A stretch of DNA of 64,000 bases from CADCTB01 sp963768975. Lineage in GTDB: Bacteria > Actinomycetota > Acidimicrobiia > Acidimicrobiales > AC-14. The notes below the pieces were generated by a model. The model did no database searches. It had not been told where the DNA came from and saw only the letters and a program-made list of their open reading frames with translations. Position numbers and translations under genes: made by a program. The stretch is taken from positions 208,453-272,452 of the forward strand of contig CAVYKB010000003.1 of assembly GCA_963768975.1 (NCBI GenBank), written 5' to 3'. Positions 26,098 through 34,915 of this stretch are shown here, one piece after another (the stretch's first letter is position 1; each line of letters starts with the position of its first letter).

Positions 26098-27253
26098 CAC
26101 GAGCAGGCCGGCAGCGAGGGTGCACAACACGGGAAAGCAAGACCCCGGAAGCCCCCGCGTGCTTTTCTCCCACGACATCTTCGCATTCCAGCGGTACGGG
26201 GGGGTGTCCCGCTACATCGTCCACCTGCATGCATCGCTCGCAGCCGCCGGCGTGGAAAGCCGGGTGTTCGCAGGGCTGCACGTCAACGGGTACCTCGAGA
26301 GCGCGAGGCGCGTGACCGGTCGCTACTGCAAGAGCCTGCCGGGACCGCCGATCCGTCGTGCCGTCCGTGTCCTGAATGTCGCCGCCGAAGAGCAGCTCGT
26401 CAGGACGTGGAAGCCCGACGCATACCACCTCACGTACTACTCACGGCGCCGGCCCCGTCTGCGGACTCCTGTCGTGGTGACCGTCTACGACATGATCCAC
26501 GAGCTCTTCCCCGATCAGTTTCCCTCCCAGGACCACACCTCCATCCACAAGCGGTGGTGGGTCGATGCCGCCACGCTGGTGTTCGTACCGTCGGAACGGA
26601 CGAAGGCGGATCTCTTGCAGTTCTGGCCCGAGTGCGCGCCAAAGGTGGTGGTGCTGCGCCCCGGCATCATGCCCCTGGAACCGGCTGCGGCCCCACCCTC
26701 GCGCCAGTACGGCGACTTCGTGCTCTACGTCGGCGATCGGCGCTCGCCGTACAAGAACTTCGGTCGGATGACGTCCGCCCTGGCCCGAGCCGAGCATGGC
26801 CGGCGCTGCCAGCTCGTCTGCTTCGGGGGGGGCGAGCTGTCACAGGATGAACGTAGCCACCTCGAGGCTATCGGGCTCCTGGACCGGACGTACACGGTCA
26901 GCGGTACCGACGCTCATCTGACCGCGCTGTACCGCCAGGCCCGGGCGCTCGTCTACCCCTCCCTGTACGAGGGCTTCGGGTTCCCGCTCATCGAAGCCAT
27001 GAGCCTCGGCTGCCCCGTCGTGTGCTCGAACGCCGGGCCGATCCCCGAGGTGGTCGGCACCGCGGCGATGCTCTTCAACCCCGAGGACCTCGACGGCATC
27101 GCCGATGCCATCGACCGTGTGCTTGGCGACGCCGGCGCCGAAGCGACGCTCCGGGCCGCCGGCCCGGTTCGAGCAGAGGTGTTCGACTGGCGGCTGGCGG
27201 GTTCCCAGGCCCGTCCCTACTACGAGCAGCTCGAGGCGGGGAGCCGCCCGTGA
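26087..27253 (+). CDS. GT4 family glycosyltransferase
   Basis: A 388-residue mannosyltransferase-like enzyme. The acceptor half has F-Q-R-Y-G-G-V-S-R-Y-I and V-V-V-T-V-Y-D-M-I-H-E. The donor half has Y-V-G-D-R-R-S-P-Y-K-N, then Y-P-S-L-Y-E-G-F-G-F-P-L-I-E-A-M, G-C-P-V-V-C-S-N and P-E-V-V-G-T-A-A. This is the WbaZ/MtfB-type arrangement. It starts at TTG 26087 inside the FkbM gene end; a later in-frame start near residue 25 would also keep the domain. Its stop overlaps the next gene (GTGA). Confidence 0.9.
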   Translation: MPADTSRPAARVHNTGKQDPGSPRVLFSHDIFAFQRYGGVSRYIVHLHASLAAAGVESRVFAGLHVNGYLESARRVTGRYCKSLPGPPIRRAVRVLNVAAEEQLVRTWKPDAYHLTYYSRRRPRLRTPVVVTVYDMIHELFPDQFPSQDHTSIHKRWWVDAATLVFVPSERTKADLLQFWPECAPKVVVLRPGIMPLEPAAAPPSRQYGDFVLYVGDRRSPYKNFGRMTSALARAEHGRRCQLVCFGGGELSQDERSHLEAIGLLDRTYTVSGTDAHLTALYRQARALVYPSLYEGFGFPLIEAMSLGCPVVCSNAGPIPEVVGTAAMLFNPEDLDGIADAIDRVLGDAGAEATLRAAGPVRAEVFDWRLAGSQARPYYEQLEAGSRP

Positions 27254-28110
27254 AGTTCTCCGTGGTGACGCCGACGCTGAACGGGGGGAGTCGTCTCCGG
27301 GCCTGCGTTGGGTCGGTCCGTGCCCAAGCCGGTCAAGATGTCGACGTCGACCACCTCATCCAGGACGGTGGATCCTCCGACGGTTCGGCCGAATGGGCGC
27401 TGGCCCAGCCGGATCTCTGCGTCGAGAGCCGCCCCGACGCCGGTATGTACGACGCCCTGAATCGCGGTTTCAGCCGGGCCGGTGGCGACATCGTGTCCTG
27501 GTTGAATAGCGACGAGCAGTATCTTCCCGGAGCCCTGGAAGCGGTCGCCGCCCGCTTCCGGTCGGATCCGAGCGCCGACCTCGTCTACGGCGACGCCATC
27601 CTCGTCGCCCCTGGCGGAGAACCGCTCGCGGCGCGCCGCGAGATCCCCCTCCGGCTGGCCTACCTTCTCAACGGGCCGACGTACGCCATCTCCTGCACGT
27701 TGTTCTTCCGCCGGCGCCTGCTCGACGAGGGGATGCTGCAGTTCGACTCGACCTACCGGATCGTCGGCGACACCGACGTCATCCTCCGCCTACTGCAGCG
27801 AGGGTGCCGGGCATCCAAGGTGGATCGGTACATAGGGCTGTTCGGTGTCACCGGGCACAACCTCAGTACCCATCCCGATTTTGCCGAGGAGGCGGAACGG
27901 GTCCGGCGGGAGCACGGGGCGTTCACCTCACAGACGTTCCGGCGCGTCGTGCTTGCGGGGCGCCTGGCCGAGAAGCTCCTGCGCGGGGCCTACCGCACGG
28001 TGGACCTCGACTACGAGTACGCGATCGACGAAGTCCCGAACCGCCGGCGGATCCAGGCGGCCGGCGTCGGCTGGCGGTGGACGTTCGATCCCGGCGTGTA
28101 TGGGTCCTAG
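27250..28110 (+). CDS. GT2 family glycosyltransferase
   Basis: A 286-residue GT-A enzyme. It begins F-S-V-V-T-P-T-L-N-G-G-S, then L-I-Q-D-G-G-S-S-D-G-S, E-S-R-P-D-A-G-M-Y-D-A-L-N-R-G and W-L-N-S-D-E-Q-Y (the DxD-like element). These match WcaA/AmsE-type transferases in exopolysaccharide loci. The GTG at 27250 overlaps the preceding stop as GTGA; the longer open frame upstream is antisense-like and was discarded. The acyltransferase gene begins inside its last codons. Confidence 0.9.
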   Translation: MKFSVVTPTLNGGSRLRACVGSVRAQAGQDVDVDHLIQDGGSSDGSAEWALAQPDLCVESRPDAGMYDALNRGFSRAGGDIVSWLNSDEQYLPGALEAVAARFRSDPSADLVYGDAILVAPGGEPLAARREIPLRLAYLLNGPTYAISCTLFFRRRLLDEGMLQFDSTYRIVGDTDVILRLLQRGCRASKVDRYIGLFGVTGHNLSTHPDFAEEAERVRREHGAFTSQTFRRVVLAGRLAEKLLRGAYRTVDLDYEYAIDEVPNRRRIQAAGVGWRWTFDPGVYGS

Positions 28111-29425
28111 CACCTCTCCTCGGTTGCAGCCGCCTGGTGCCCGGTCCCCGTGGCACCGGTTCCTCGACCGTTTCTCGCGGCGGACGTCCTCTGGACGGTT
28201 CATCCCCGAGGTCGACGGCATCCGATTCTTCGCCATCGCCATGGTGGTGGTCTTCCACATCGACGATCACGTCGGGCGCAATGCGAGCGTCGACGGCGGA
28301 GCAGGTGGCATCGAGTTCGCCGGCCGGTACCTCGGCAACGGGAACCGGGGTGTGCAGCTGTTCTTCGTCCTGAGCGGATTCATCCTGGCCCTGCCCTTCG
28401 CCGGGCACTCCCTCGCCGGCCGTGCCCGTCCCAGCACCCGGGCGTACTATCTGCGCCGGCTGACCCGGCTCGAGCCGCCGTACGTCGTGGCGATGTGCAG
28501 CCTGGCCGCGGTCTCCGTGATCTTGGGAACGCTTGGGCTGCGGGAGGCCGTGAGCCACTTGGGCGCCTCGCTGGCCTACCTGCACAGCCTGATCTTCGGG
28601 GTGCCCAGCCGGATCAACGGTGTGGCATGGACCCTCGAAGTGGAGGTGCAGTTCTACCTCCTGGCGCCGCTTCTGGCCCGGGTGTTCACCATCCGCTCAC
28701 GCGTGCAACGACGTGGGCTCCTCGTCGCCGTCTTCGTCCTCGCCGCCGGCCTGCAGAACGCGTTCCTGGGCGACGGCGCCGGTCGCGCCGAGCTCAGCCT
28801 CCTGAACTTCATCCAGTACTTCCTCCTGGGCTTCCTCTTCGCTGACGTCTACCTGACGGACTGGTCCGAGTCGCCCCGCAGCGACAACCGGAGCTGGGAC
28901 GCAGTCGCGTTGCTCGGATGGCCGGCCTTGCTCTTCCTGGACCTCAACGCCGGCGCCGGCCGGTGGCTCCTACCGCCGCTCCTGTTCATGCTGTTCTGCG
29001 CCACGTTCCGGGGCCCGATGACGAGGGGCGTCCTCCGCCTGCACCTTCTGACGACGCTGGGCGGCATGTGCTACACGATCTACCTGCTGCACTATCCCGT
29101 CATGTCGTTGTTCTCGCGGCTGACCCAGCGGTTCTCGGTCGAGCCATACGGCCTCGATCTCCTCGTGCAGTCGGTGGTACTGCTGCCCCCGCTCCTCATC
29201 CTCTCGGCGGTGTTCTTTCTCGCCGTGGAGCGCCCGTGCATGGACCCCGGGTGGTGGCGCAAGCTGCGGCGTCCCATCGACGCCTCAGGGCCGAATGGCG
29301 GAGAAGGTGTACATCGAACCGGGGGTTCTGCGCACCGCGACGGCCCGCAGGCACGGGCCAACTCCCGGAGCGGTGGCCAGCAGCTTCCCGGCGGGACCGA
29401 CTCGCTCCAGCCACCGGGCGGGTAG
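28100..29425 (+). CDS. acyltransferase family 3 membrane protein (OafA-like)
   Basis: A 441-residue polytopic membrane protein that transfers acetyl or another acyl group to an extracytoplasmic sugar. Diagnostic blocks are I-P-E-V-D-G-I-R-F-F-A-I, the H at F-H-I-D-D-H, R-G-V-Q-L-F-F-V-L-S-G-F-I-L-A, and Y-Y-L-R-R-L-T-R-L-E-P-P-Y. About ten hydrophobic spans follow. The ATG at 28100 overlaps the GT2 stop. The last 47 or so residues are Gly/Ser-rich and lie antisense to the end of the convergent methyltransferase (141-base overlap), so the true functional C-terminus is probably near the P-C-M-D-P-G-W-W segment. Confidence 0.9.
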   Translation: MGPSTSPRLQPPGARSPWHRFLDRFSRRTSSGRFIPEVDGIRFFAIAMVVVFHIDDHVGRNASVDGGAGGIEFAGRYLGNGNRGVQLFFVLSGFILALPFAGHSLAGRARPSTRAYYLRRLTRLEPPYVVAMCSLAAVSVILGTLGLREAVSHLGASLAYLHSLIFGVPSRINGVAWTLEVEVQFYLLAPLLARVFTIRSRVQRRGLLVAVFVLAAGLQNAFLGDGAGRAELSLLNFIQYFLLGFLFADVYLTDWSESPRSDNRSWDAVALLGWPALLFLDLNAGAGRWLLPPLLFMLFCATFRGPMTRGVLRLHLLTTLGGMCYTIYLLHYPVMSLFSRLTQRFSVEPYGLDLLVQSVVLLPPLLILSAVFFLAVERPCMDPGWWRKLRRPIDASGPNGGEGVHRTGGSAHRDGPQARANSRSGGQQLPGGTDSLQPPGG

Positions 29426-30130
29426 GCCGGCGAGATCGGCTTCGTTCCGGACGCGCGGGTAGGCATTGATGACCGACTCCAGCGGTTTGAGGACTGTCTT
29501 CAGCACAAGGCCTGAGCCAGTGAAGGCGCGCTCATACTCATGCAGGCGGAAAGCGTGCTCGTTGCCGGCCATGGCATGAATGGGGTGGCCGGCGAGAAAC
29601 CGGGCCAGCTCACGCCGGCTGCGCACGACGTGCTCCCGGCAGGCGAGGACGTGGCCTCCCCGGCGGGTCACCCGAGCCATCTCGGCGACCATCCGGTCCA
29701 GGTCACGGGCGTGGTGCAGGACTTGGCGGCAGTACACGAGGTCGAACGTCTCCGCGGCAAAGGGAAGCGATTCGCCGAAGGCCTCGGCCACCGAGACGCG
29801 CAACCCGTCGGCCGGCCGCCTGAGAAGGGAGCCGTAGCCCACCTCCGCGCTCGGGTCGGGCTCGACGGCGCACACGAAATCTGCACCGGCCCGCGCAAAC
29901 GCGTGGGCGGCCATCCCGACGCCGGCTCCGAGGTCGAGCACGCGCATCCCGCTCGGGATGCGCCCGATCAGGCGAAGCACGGCCTGGAACTCGCTGGAGT
30001 CGTGGAAACGGCCCCAATACCCCGGCGACTCCGTGTCGAGGTACGAATCCTCGATGAGCTCGGCCATCTCGGGGCGGTCCTTCAAGACCCGGACGGCCTC
30101 TGCGGCGGTCGTTTGACCCGTGCCCATCAT
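29285..30130 (-). CDS. class I SAM-dependent methyltransferase
   Basis: A 281-residue methyltransferase. Motif I is V-L-D-L-G-A-G-V-G-M-A-A, the acidic loop A-V-E-P-D-P-S, and motif IV F-D-L-V-Y-C-R-Q-V-L-H-H. These match Methyltransf_11 proteins. ATG at 30130 overlaps the flippase stop as ATGA, so the gene is cotranslated with the flippase and belongs to the leftward half of the polysaccharide locus. Its 3-prime end overlaps the acyltransferase by 141 bases on the opposite strand. A glycan substrate is likely from context only. Confidence 0.87.
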   Translation of the reverse strand: MMGTGQTTAAEAVRVLKDRPEMAELIEDSYLDTESPGYWGRFHDSSEFQAVLRLIGRIPSGMRVLDLGAGVGMAAHAFARAGADFVCAVEPDPSAEVGYGSLLRRPADGLRVSVAEAFGESLPFAAETFDLVYCRQVLHHARDLDRMVAEMARVTRRGGHVLACREHVVRSRRELARFLAGHPIHAMAGNEHAFRLHEYERAFTGSGLVLKTVLKPLESVINAYPRVRNEADLAGLPARWLERVGPAGKLLATAPGVGPCLRAVAVRRTPGSMYTFSAIRP

Positions 30131-31563
30131 GCAGGGCCGGTCGGGAGAAGGGGAGTTGACAGACGGGCGAAGTAGCGGCGGAGGAAGATGGCGACCGGAA
30201 CCAGGATGAAGATTGTCGTCGTGATCACCGTCGCCAGGATCGGGCCGGGGATGCCGATCGCCCGGGCGAGGACAATCGACAGGGGCAGGTTGGTGGCGGC
30301 CATGAGCAACGCGCACGCTAGTTGGAGCCGGACCACGTGGGCACCGTTGAGGAACATGGCAAACGGGATGTTCACCGCTGAGAGCAGGGCCCAGGTTCCG
30401 AGCATCAGGAGGAGGAGGAACGACGGTGCCGCGCCCGGCACCAGCCATTCGACAAGCGGCCTACCGACGACGACCAGGACCACCGCCGCCGGTACGTTCA
30501 ACGCGCACGCCACCATCAATGAGCGACGGAACGTGGTGCGGGCCCACGCAATATCGCCTCGGGCCAACGCGTCGCCGTAGGCCGGCCAGAGCGGTGTGAT
30601 GAGGAAGCCGGCCACCGTCGGCATGAGCGCGAACAGGCGCATCGGCGCGGCGTATCCAGTCACCGCTTCTGGTCCCAGGACCCGGGAGAGGACGAGGAGG
30701 TCGGACTGGTATCCGACCACGACGGCGAGCCCGAGCACCATGAACAGGCCGCCGGAGCGAAGGACTTTCTGCAAGGCTGCGGTGGTGACGGCGCGCGGGT
30801 TGGGCCACAGGTGCGGGCGCTGGTGGCGGAAGAGGATGACGAAGTTGACCAGCGCAGCCACGACCGGCCCCGCCAGGGTGGCGCCCACCACGGCCACGAG
30901 ATCCATATCTGCGATGGCGGCGGCGAGGGCCAGCGCCAACCCCAGGAGGACGCCGGCCCCCATGGAGAGGCTGGCGAGGAAGCCCTCCTGGTACGCGAGG
31001 TGCACACGCTGGGCAACGCCGAGCGCCATGTTGAGGCAGACGGCGGCGGCCAGCGCGGTCACCGCCGGCCGGACGGACGCCCGGCTGGAGTCCGCCACGT
31101 TGAGGAGCTCGGCCCAATCGACGTGAGGCGCCACGGCCAGGAAGCCGGAGAAGAGCACGATGCCGAGCAGACCGAGCGCAAAGAAGGCGCTCGAGATGTA
31201 GGTGCGGATCTCGTCCTCGTCCCCCCGAGCGTTGGCGCCGGCGATGAGGGTGACGAGGCCGTTGCTGATGCCAAGGTCGGCGAACCCGATCACCACGGTG
31301 GCCGAGGTGATCGTGAACCAGATCCCGAAGTCTTCGGAACCGAGGAGGCGGACGAGGACGGGAACGATGGCGACCGCTCCCAGCGCAGTGCCGGCGCGCA
31401 TGACCATCGCCGCGAGCGACGAAAGGCCGACCCGGCGGTACCGTTCCCAGGAGCGGCCCTCCTCGGTGTCGGCGTCGACTGGAGCGGGCCCGAAGCGTGT
31501 CGAGGCGATGGCGACGAGACGGGCGGCCGCGGTCTCGCGCGCCGTAGAGCCGGCTCTGGGCAC
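30127..31563 (-). CDS. Wzx-like oligosaccharide flippase (MOP superfamily)
   Basis: A 478-residue polytopic protein with about 12 to 14 hydrophobic spans, for example M-V-M-R-A-G-T-A-L-G-A-V-A-I-V-P and F-F-A-L-G-L-L-G-I-V-L. The family-typical I-G-F-A-D-L-G-I-S-N-G-L-V element near the N-terminus and the repeated Wzx-type layout support flipping of lipid-linked repeat units across the membrane. The GTG at 31563 was chosen because it follows the upstream stop by one base; earlier in-frame codons are antisense to the glycosyltransferase. It is coupled to the downstream methyltransferase. Confidence 0.88.
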   Translation of the reverse strand: MPRAGSTARETAAARLVAIASTRFGPAPVDADTEEGRSWERYRRVGLSSLAAMVMRAGTALGAVAIVPVLVRLLGSEDFGIWFTITSATVVIGFADLGISNGLVTLIAGANARGDEDEIRTYISSAFFALGLLGIVLFSGFLAVAPHVDWAELLNVADSSRASVRPAVTALAAAVCLNMALGVAQRVHLAYQEGFLASLSMGAGVLLGLALALAAAIADMDLVAVVGATLAGPVVAALVNFVILFRHQRPHLWPNPRAVTTAALQKVLRSGGLFMVLGLAVVVGYQSDLLVLSRVLGPEAVTGYAAPMRLFALMPTVAGFLITPLWPAYGDALARGDIAWARTTFRRSLMVACALNVPAAVVLVVVGRPLVEWLVPGAAPSFLLLLMLGTWALLSAVNIPFAMFLNGAHVVRLQLACALLMAATNLPLSIVLARAIGIPGPILATVITTTIFILVPVAIFLRRYFARLSTPLLPTGPA

Positions 31564-31564
31564 T

Positions 31565-32395
31565 TCAGGGACGACGGCCCCGAATGGTCCGCCAGTGGCG
31601 GAGCACCACGAGGACGACGAACCAGGGGTTGTACACGAGGTACCGGTACCAGAGGCGGCGCGGCTCCTTGAAAAGGCGGTAGGCCCACTCAAGGCCGGCG
31701 CGCTGCAGGTAGGCGGGCGCTTGGCGCACGGCGCCGGCGTGGAAGTCGAACGCGGCGCCGACGCCGACGAGCACGGCCGCATCGAGTCGATCCCGGTGCT
31801 CAGCCATCCACAGTTCCTGCTTGGGAGCGCCGAGCCCGACCCAGACGATGTCGGCGTTCGCCTCGTTGACCGTTCTGACCAGTGCCTCGTCCTCCTCCGC
31901 CGTGAGCCGGCGGTAGGGAGGAGAGAGCAGCCCGGCCACTTCCAGCCCCGGGAACCGGGCGCGGAGCCGGTCGGCCATTGTGTCGGCGACCCCAGGCGCA
32001 CCACCGAGGAAGAAGTGCCGGTGATCGGCGCCGATGGATGCTCCGCAGACGTCGAGCATGAGATCGGGCCCGTACACCCGAGACGCACGGCTGTGGCCGG
32101 CCCGCTTCAGGAGCCAGACCAGCGGCATCCCGTCGGGTGTCGTCAACCCACTGCCGTTCATGACCTCCCGAAGGGCGGGGTTGCGATAGGACTCCATGAC
32201 GCTGTGCACGTTGGCGACGCAAACGTACCGGCGCTCGCCGTGCTCGATCCAGCGGGCGATGCTTTCGACTGCTTCGACCAGGTTGATGGCGCTGATGCCG
32301 GTGCCGAGGACGCCGAGTCTGGGGGCTTGCGGGGCACGTTGGGCGTCGTGCGCCGGCGGAGACCCGTTTCCCGGTGGGCTACTTGAGGAGCGCAA
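31565..32395 (-). CDS. WecG/TagA/CpsF family glycosyltransferase (GT26)
   Basis: A 276-residue membrane-associated transferase adding the second sugar to an undecaprenyl-linked unit. Motifs are V-N-V-H-S-V-M-E-like A-N-V-H, T-T-P-D-G-M-P-L-V-W-L, R-V-Y-G-P-D-L-M, F-F-L-G-G-A-P-G-V-A and W-V-G-L-G-A-P-K-Q-E-L-W-M. The last, with G-V-G-A-A-F-D-F-H-A-G, is diagnostic of GT26. The start is uncertain: TTG at 32395 overlaps the preceding gene by 17 bases and gives a proline-rich leader of about 27 residues. It follows a FkbM gene and precedes the flippase. Confidence 0.92.
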   Translation of the reverse strand: MRSSSSPPGNGSPPAHDAQRAPQAPRLGVLGTGISAINLVEAVESIARWIEHGERRYVCVANVHSVMESYRNPALREVMNGSGLTTPDGMPLVWLLKRAGHSRASRVYGPDLMLDVCGASIGADHRHFFLGGAPGVADTMADRLRARFPGLEVAGLLSPPYRRLTAEEDEALVRTVNEANADIVWVGLGAPKQELWMAEHRDRLDAAVLVGVGAAFDFHAGAVRQAPAYLQRAGLEWAYRLFKEPRRLWYRYLVYNPWFVVLVVLRHWRTIRGRRP

Positions 32396-33335
32396 TGTCG
32401 GTGTACTCCCCAGGGTTCTCCCTGTCGTAGCGGTCGGCCAAGGTGGCGATGGCTGTCGCTGGCAACTCGTCGAGCCGGCCCGCCGCTACCGACGCCCGGA
32501 CGTCGAAGACTGAGGCGTAGTTGGCGGCGATGATCGCGTGCAACCGATCAAGCCCGCCGGCGCGCGTGAGGCCGTAGGGCCAGTACTCGGAGATCACGGG
32601 CACGTCGCTCGCCAGTAGAGAAGCGGCGCCCTCCAGGACTTGCGCCTCATGGCCCTGGGTGTCCATCCACACCAGGTCGATATCGCTCGTTGCCAGGTGC
32701 TGCAACTGCAGCAACTCGTCAAACGTCATCCCGGCCACATCCTCGACCTCCCAGCCTGCTTCACCGATCGCTCCGGGTTCGTCCGTCAGCCGGATCCTGC
32801 AGTCCCCCGAGTTGTCCGGTCCAATCTCTAGCTCGTAGCGCCCTGCTCGGTCGGACAGCGCCGTCTCGACGACGGTGACCAGCGTTTCGAGGCCGTTGGC
32901 GGCGATGTTGGCCCGCAGCAGGCGGGTGTTGGCCGGCGCCGGCTCGACGGCGATGGCTCGGCCGGCGCCCAACTGCTTCAGGGCGGGGATGGTGGACGTG
33001 CCGATGTTCGCCCCGATGTCGACGAAGGTGCCTCCGGCCAACGGCGGGCGCCCCAGCCGGTGCTCGAGGAGGCCCAAAGCCGCCTCCATCACCTTCTGCT
33101 CGAAGCCACCTTCGAGAAAGGTGTGCTTCCCGATCAGGTCGTTGGTGGGGACGAAATACCACAGGTCACCGACGCAGACGGCGACGCTCGGCGTCTCCCG
33201 CCCGACTACGTCGAATGCCCACGCCCGCCGCAGCAGGGCCCGGCCGGTGCTGGTCCGGGCCGCGCCGGCGATGTGCGTCAGCCGTTGCCGCGCCCGAAGC
33301 ACGCGTTCCACGGGCGTTGCGACTCGCCGGCGCAT
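32379..33335 (-). CDS. FkbM family methyltransferase
   Basis: A 318-residue methyltransferase. Motif I is F-V-D-I-G-A-N-I-G-T-S-T-I, followed by A-I-A-V-E-P-A-P-A-N and the FkbM element D-L-V-W-M-D-T-Q-G-H-E-A-Q-V-L-E-G. A cap region before the SAM domain contains F-V-P-T-N-D-L-I-G-K-H-T-F. The ATG at 33335 is preferred; another ATG at 33440 would add 35 low-complexity residues. It is the first gene of the leftward group, divergent from the initiating sugar transferase across about 180 bases. Confidence 0.87.
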   Translation of the reverse strand: MRRRVATPVERVLRARQRLTHIAGAARTSTGRALLRRAWAFDVVGRETPSVAVCVGDLWYFVPTNDLIGKHTFLEGGFEQKVMEAALGLLEHRLGRPPLAGGTFVDIGANIGTSTIPALKQLGAGRAIAVEPAPANTRLLRANIAANGLETLVTVVETALSDRAGRYELEIGPDNSGDCRIRLTDEPGAIGEAGWEVEDVAGMTFDELLQLQHLATSDIDLVWMDTQGHEAQVLEGAASLLASDVPVISEYWPYGLTRAGGLDRLHAIIAANYASVFDVRASVAAGRLDELPATAIATLADRYDRENPGEYTDIALLK

Positions 33336-33516
33336 GAGGTCGGCGGCCACAGGCTGAGGGTAGGCGCTGGCCGACTGCGCCGCCCATTCTCGCCGAATGG
33401 TGGTGGTCCCTGCGCACGGCTGGTACGCTCCATCTTTCATCTGGCGCTGGCGGCCGGCGGGCGGATGGAGCGGTAATGGCCAGCGGGTACTCCGAGATGA
33501 AGCGGAGGTTGAAGAA
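33336..33516. promoter_or_regulatory. divergent intergenic region between the two halves of the polysaccharide locus
   Basis: These 181 bases separate the leftward FkbM-GT26-flippase-methyltransferase group from the rightward sugar transferase group, so both promoters must lie here. The only clear element is the GGAGG at 33504-33508, eight bases before the GTG of the sugar transferase. No confident -10/-35 pair or long inverted repeat was found by eye. Confidence 0.4.
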
Positions 33517-34221
33517 GTGCATACTGAGTCGTCGGCGGCCGAGGTTCGCGCCGGCATGGCTCCGGAGGGCGACGCTGCCCTGTTGACGTTTCCTGCGCCG
33601 GCTATCCCGGGCGTTCCAGCCGCGGCTCCCTACCGCCGGGTAGTGAAGCCGGTCGTCGACGTCCTCGCCGGCCTGGTGCTGACGATCGTCCTCCTCCCTC
33701 TGATCCTGATGGTGGCGCTGGTCGTCCGGATCAAACTCGGGAAGGGCGTCATCTACCGCCAGGCGCGCGTCGGGCTGGACGGGCGACGCTTCGTCATGTA
33801 CAAGTTCCGGTCCATGGAGCCTGACCGGCGCCAGAGCCAGCAGCCTTTCGAAGGCGCCGATCGGCGGACGTGCCACAAGCGCGACGACGACCCGCGCCAC
33901 ACCCGGTGCGGCCGGTTCCTCCGTCGCAGCAGTTTCGATGAGCTCCCGCAGCTCTGGAACGTGATCAAGGGGGACATGAGCCTGGTCGGGCCGCGACCGG
34001 AGCTCCCTCAGATCGTCGATCGCTACGAGCCCTGGCAACACCAACGCCACGAGGTCAAGCCCGGGCTGACCGGCTTCTGGCAGGTGTCCGACCGTGCCGG
34101 CGGCCTGGCCTATGAGAGCGTGGGCCTCGACCTCGACTACATCCGCCGCATGTCCTTCCTGACGGACTGCGGTGTCCTGCTGCGGACCATCCCGGTCACC
34201 CTGCGGCGGACAGGCCGCTGA
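33517..34221 (+). CDS. initiating sugar-phosphate transferase (polyprenyl-phosphate glycosyl-1-phosphate transferase)
   Basis: A 234-residue protein that loads the first sugar 1-phosphate onto undecaprenyl phosphate, starting the repeat unit. After about 45 residues comes one hydrophobic hairpin (V-V-D-V-L-A-G-L-V-L-T-I-V-L-L-P). The catalytic core of the WbaP/WcaJ class follows: F-V-M-Y-K-F-R-S-M, G-R-F-L-R-R-S-S-F-D-E-L-P-Q-L-W-N-V and M-S-L-V-G-P-R-P-E-L-P, ending P-G-L-T-G-F-W-Q-V-S. It lacks the large N-terminal membrane domain of WcaJ, so it is the short form. GTG 33517 has GGAGG at eight bases. Confidence 0.92.
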   Translation: MHTESSAAEVRAGMAPEGDAALLTFPAPAIPGVPAAAPYRRVVKPVVDVLAGLVLTIVLLPLILMVALVVRIKLGKGVIYRQARVGLDGRRFVMYKFRSMEPDRRQSQQPFEGADRRTCHKRDDDPRHTRCGRFLRRSSFDELPQLWNVIKGDMSLVGPRPELPQIVDRYEPWQHQRHEVKPGLTGFWQVSDRAGGLAYESVGLDLDYIRRMSFLTDCGVLLRTIPVTLRRTGR

Positions 34222-34249
34222 CGGGAGCTGACGCCGGGCCAGACCCGTC

Positions 34250-34915
34250 ATGATGGGCTCATCTGTCATCGACGCCGGCCGGCGGGCTCTGTTCGACCCG
34301 CTGAACCCACGCTCCCTGGCCGGTCGGTCCCGGGAGCGCCGGTGGCAGGCACTGCAGGAACGGTTCCCGGCGGTGTCCTCGATGCGCGTCCTCGACCTCG
34401 GTGGCTGGCTCTCCAGCTGGCGATCCGTCTCAGGGCGGCCGGCGCAAGTCGTGAGCCTCAACCTGAACGAGCAGGCGGAGGAGCCCGATTCGTGGGGCCG
34501 TGCCGTGGTCGGAGATGCGTGTTCGCCACCGGAGTGGCTCATGAGGGAACCTTTCGACCTGGTGTACTCGAACTCCCTCATCGAACACGTCGGTGGCCAC
34601 GACCGGTGCACCGCGCTGGCCGGCGTCGTGCACGCAGCCGCCCCCCACCACTGGGTGCAGACCCCGTACCGCTACTTCCCGGTCGAGCCCCACTGGCTGT
34701 GCCCGGGTCTGCAATTCCTTCCTGTCGCGGCGCGAGAGAAGGTCGCCGCGGCGTGGCCTCTCGGGTTCATGTCGTCGACGGACGCGTCGTCAGTCGAGGA
34801 CGTGCTGTCGGTCTCGCTTCTGAGCATCACCGAGCTGAAGCACTACTTCCCACGCTCGGACGTCATCCGCGACCAGTGGATGGGCTTGACCAAGTCCATC
34901 GTGGCCGTGCGGTGA
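34250..34915 (+). CDS. class I SAM-dependent methyltransferase
   Basis: A 221-residue methyltransferase. Motif I is V-L-D-L-G-G-W-L-S-S-W, with Trp and Leu in place of the usual small residues. V-S-L-N-L-N and F-D-L-V-Y-S-N-S-L-I-E-H-V-G-G follow. The C-terminal half has Q-T-P-Y-R-Y-F-P-V-E-P-H-W, a block seen in methyltransferases of O-antigen loci. Two adjacent ATG codons start it. It precedes another methyltransferase with a GTGA overlap, so the two likely act on the same glycan. Confidence 0.85.
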   Translation: MMGSSVIDAGRRALFDPLNPRSLAGRSRERRWQALQERFPAVSSMRVLDLGGWLSSWRSVSGRPAQVVSLNLNEQAEEPDSWGRAVVGDACSPPEWLMREPFDLVYSNSLIEHVGGHDRCTALAGVVHAAAPHHWVQTPYRYFPVEPHWLCPGLQFLPVAAREKVAAAWPLGFMSSTDASSVEDVLSVSLLSITELKHYFPRSDVIRDQWMGLTKSIVAVR

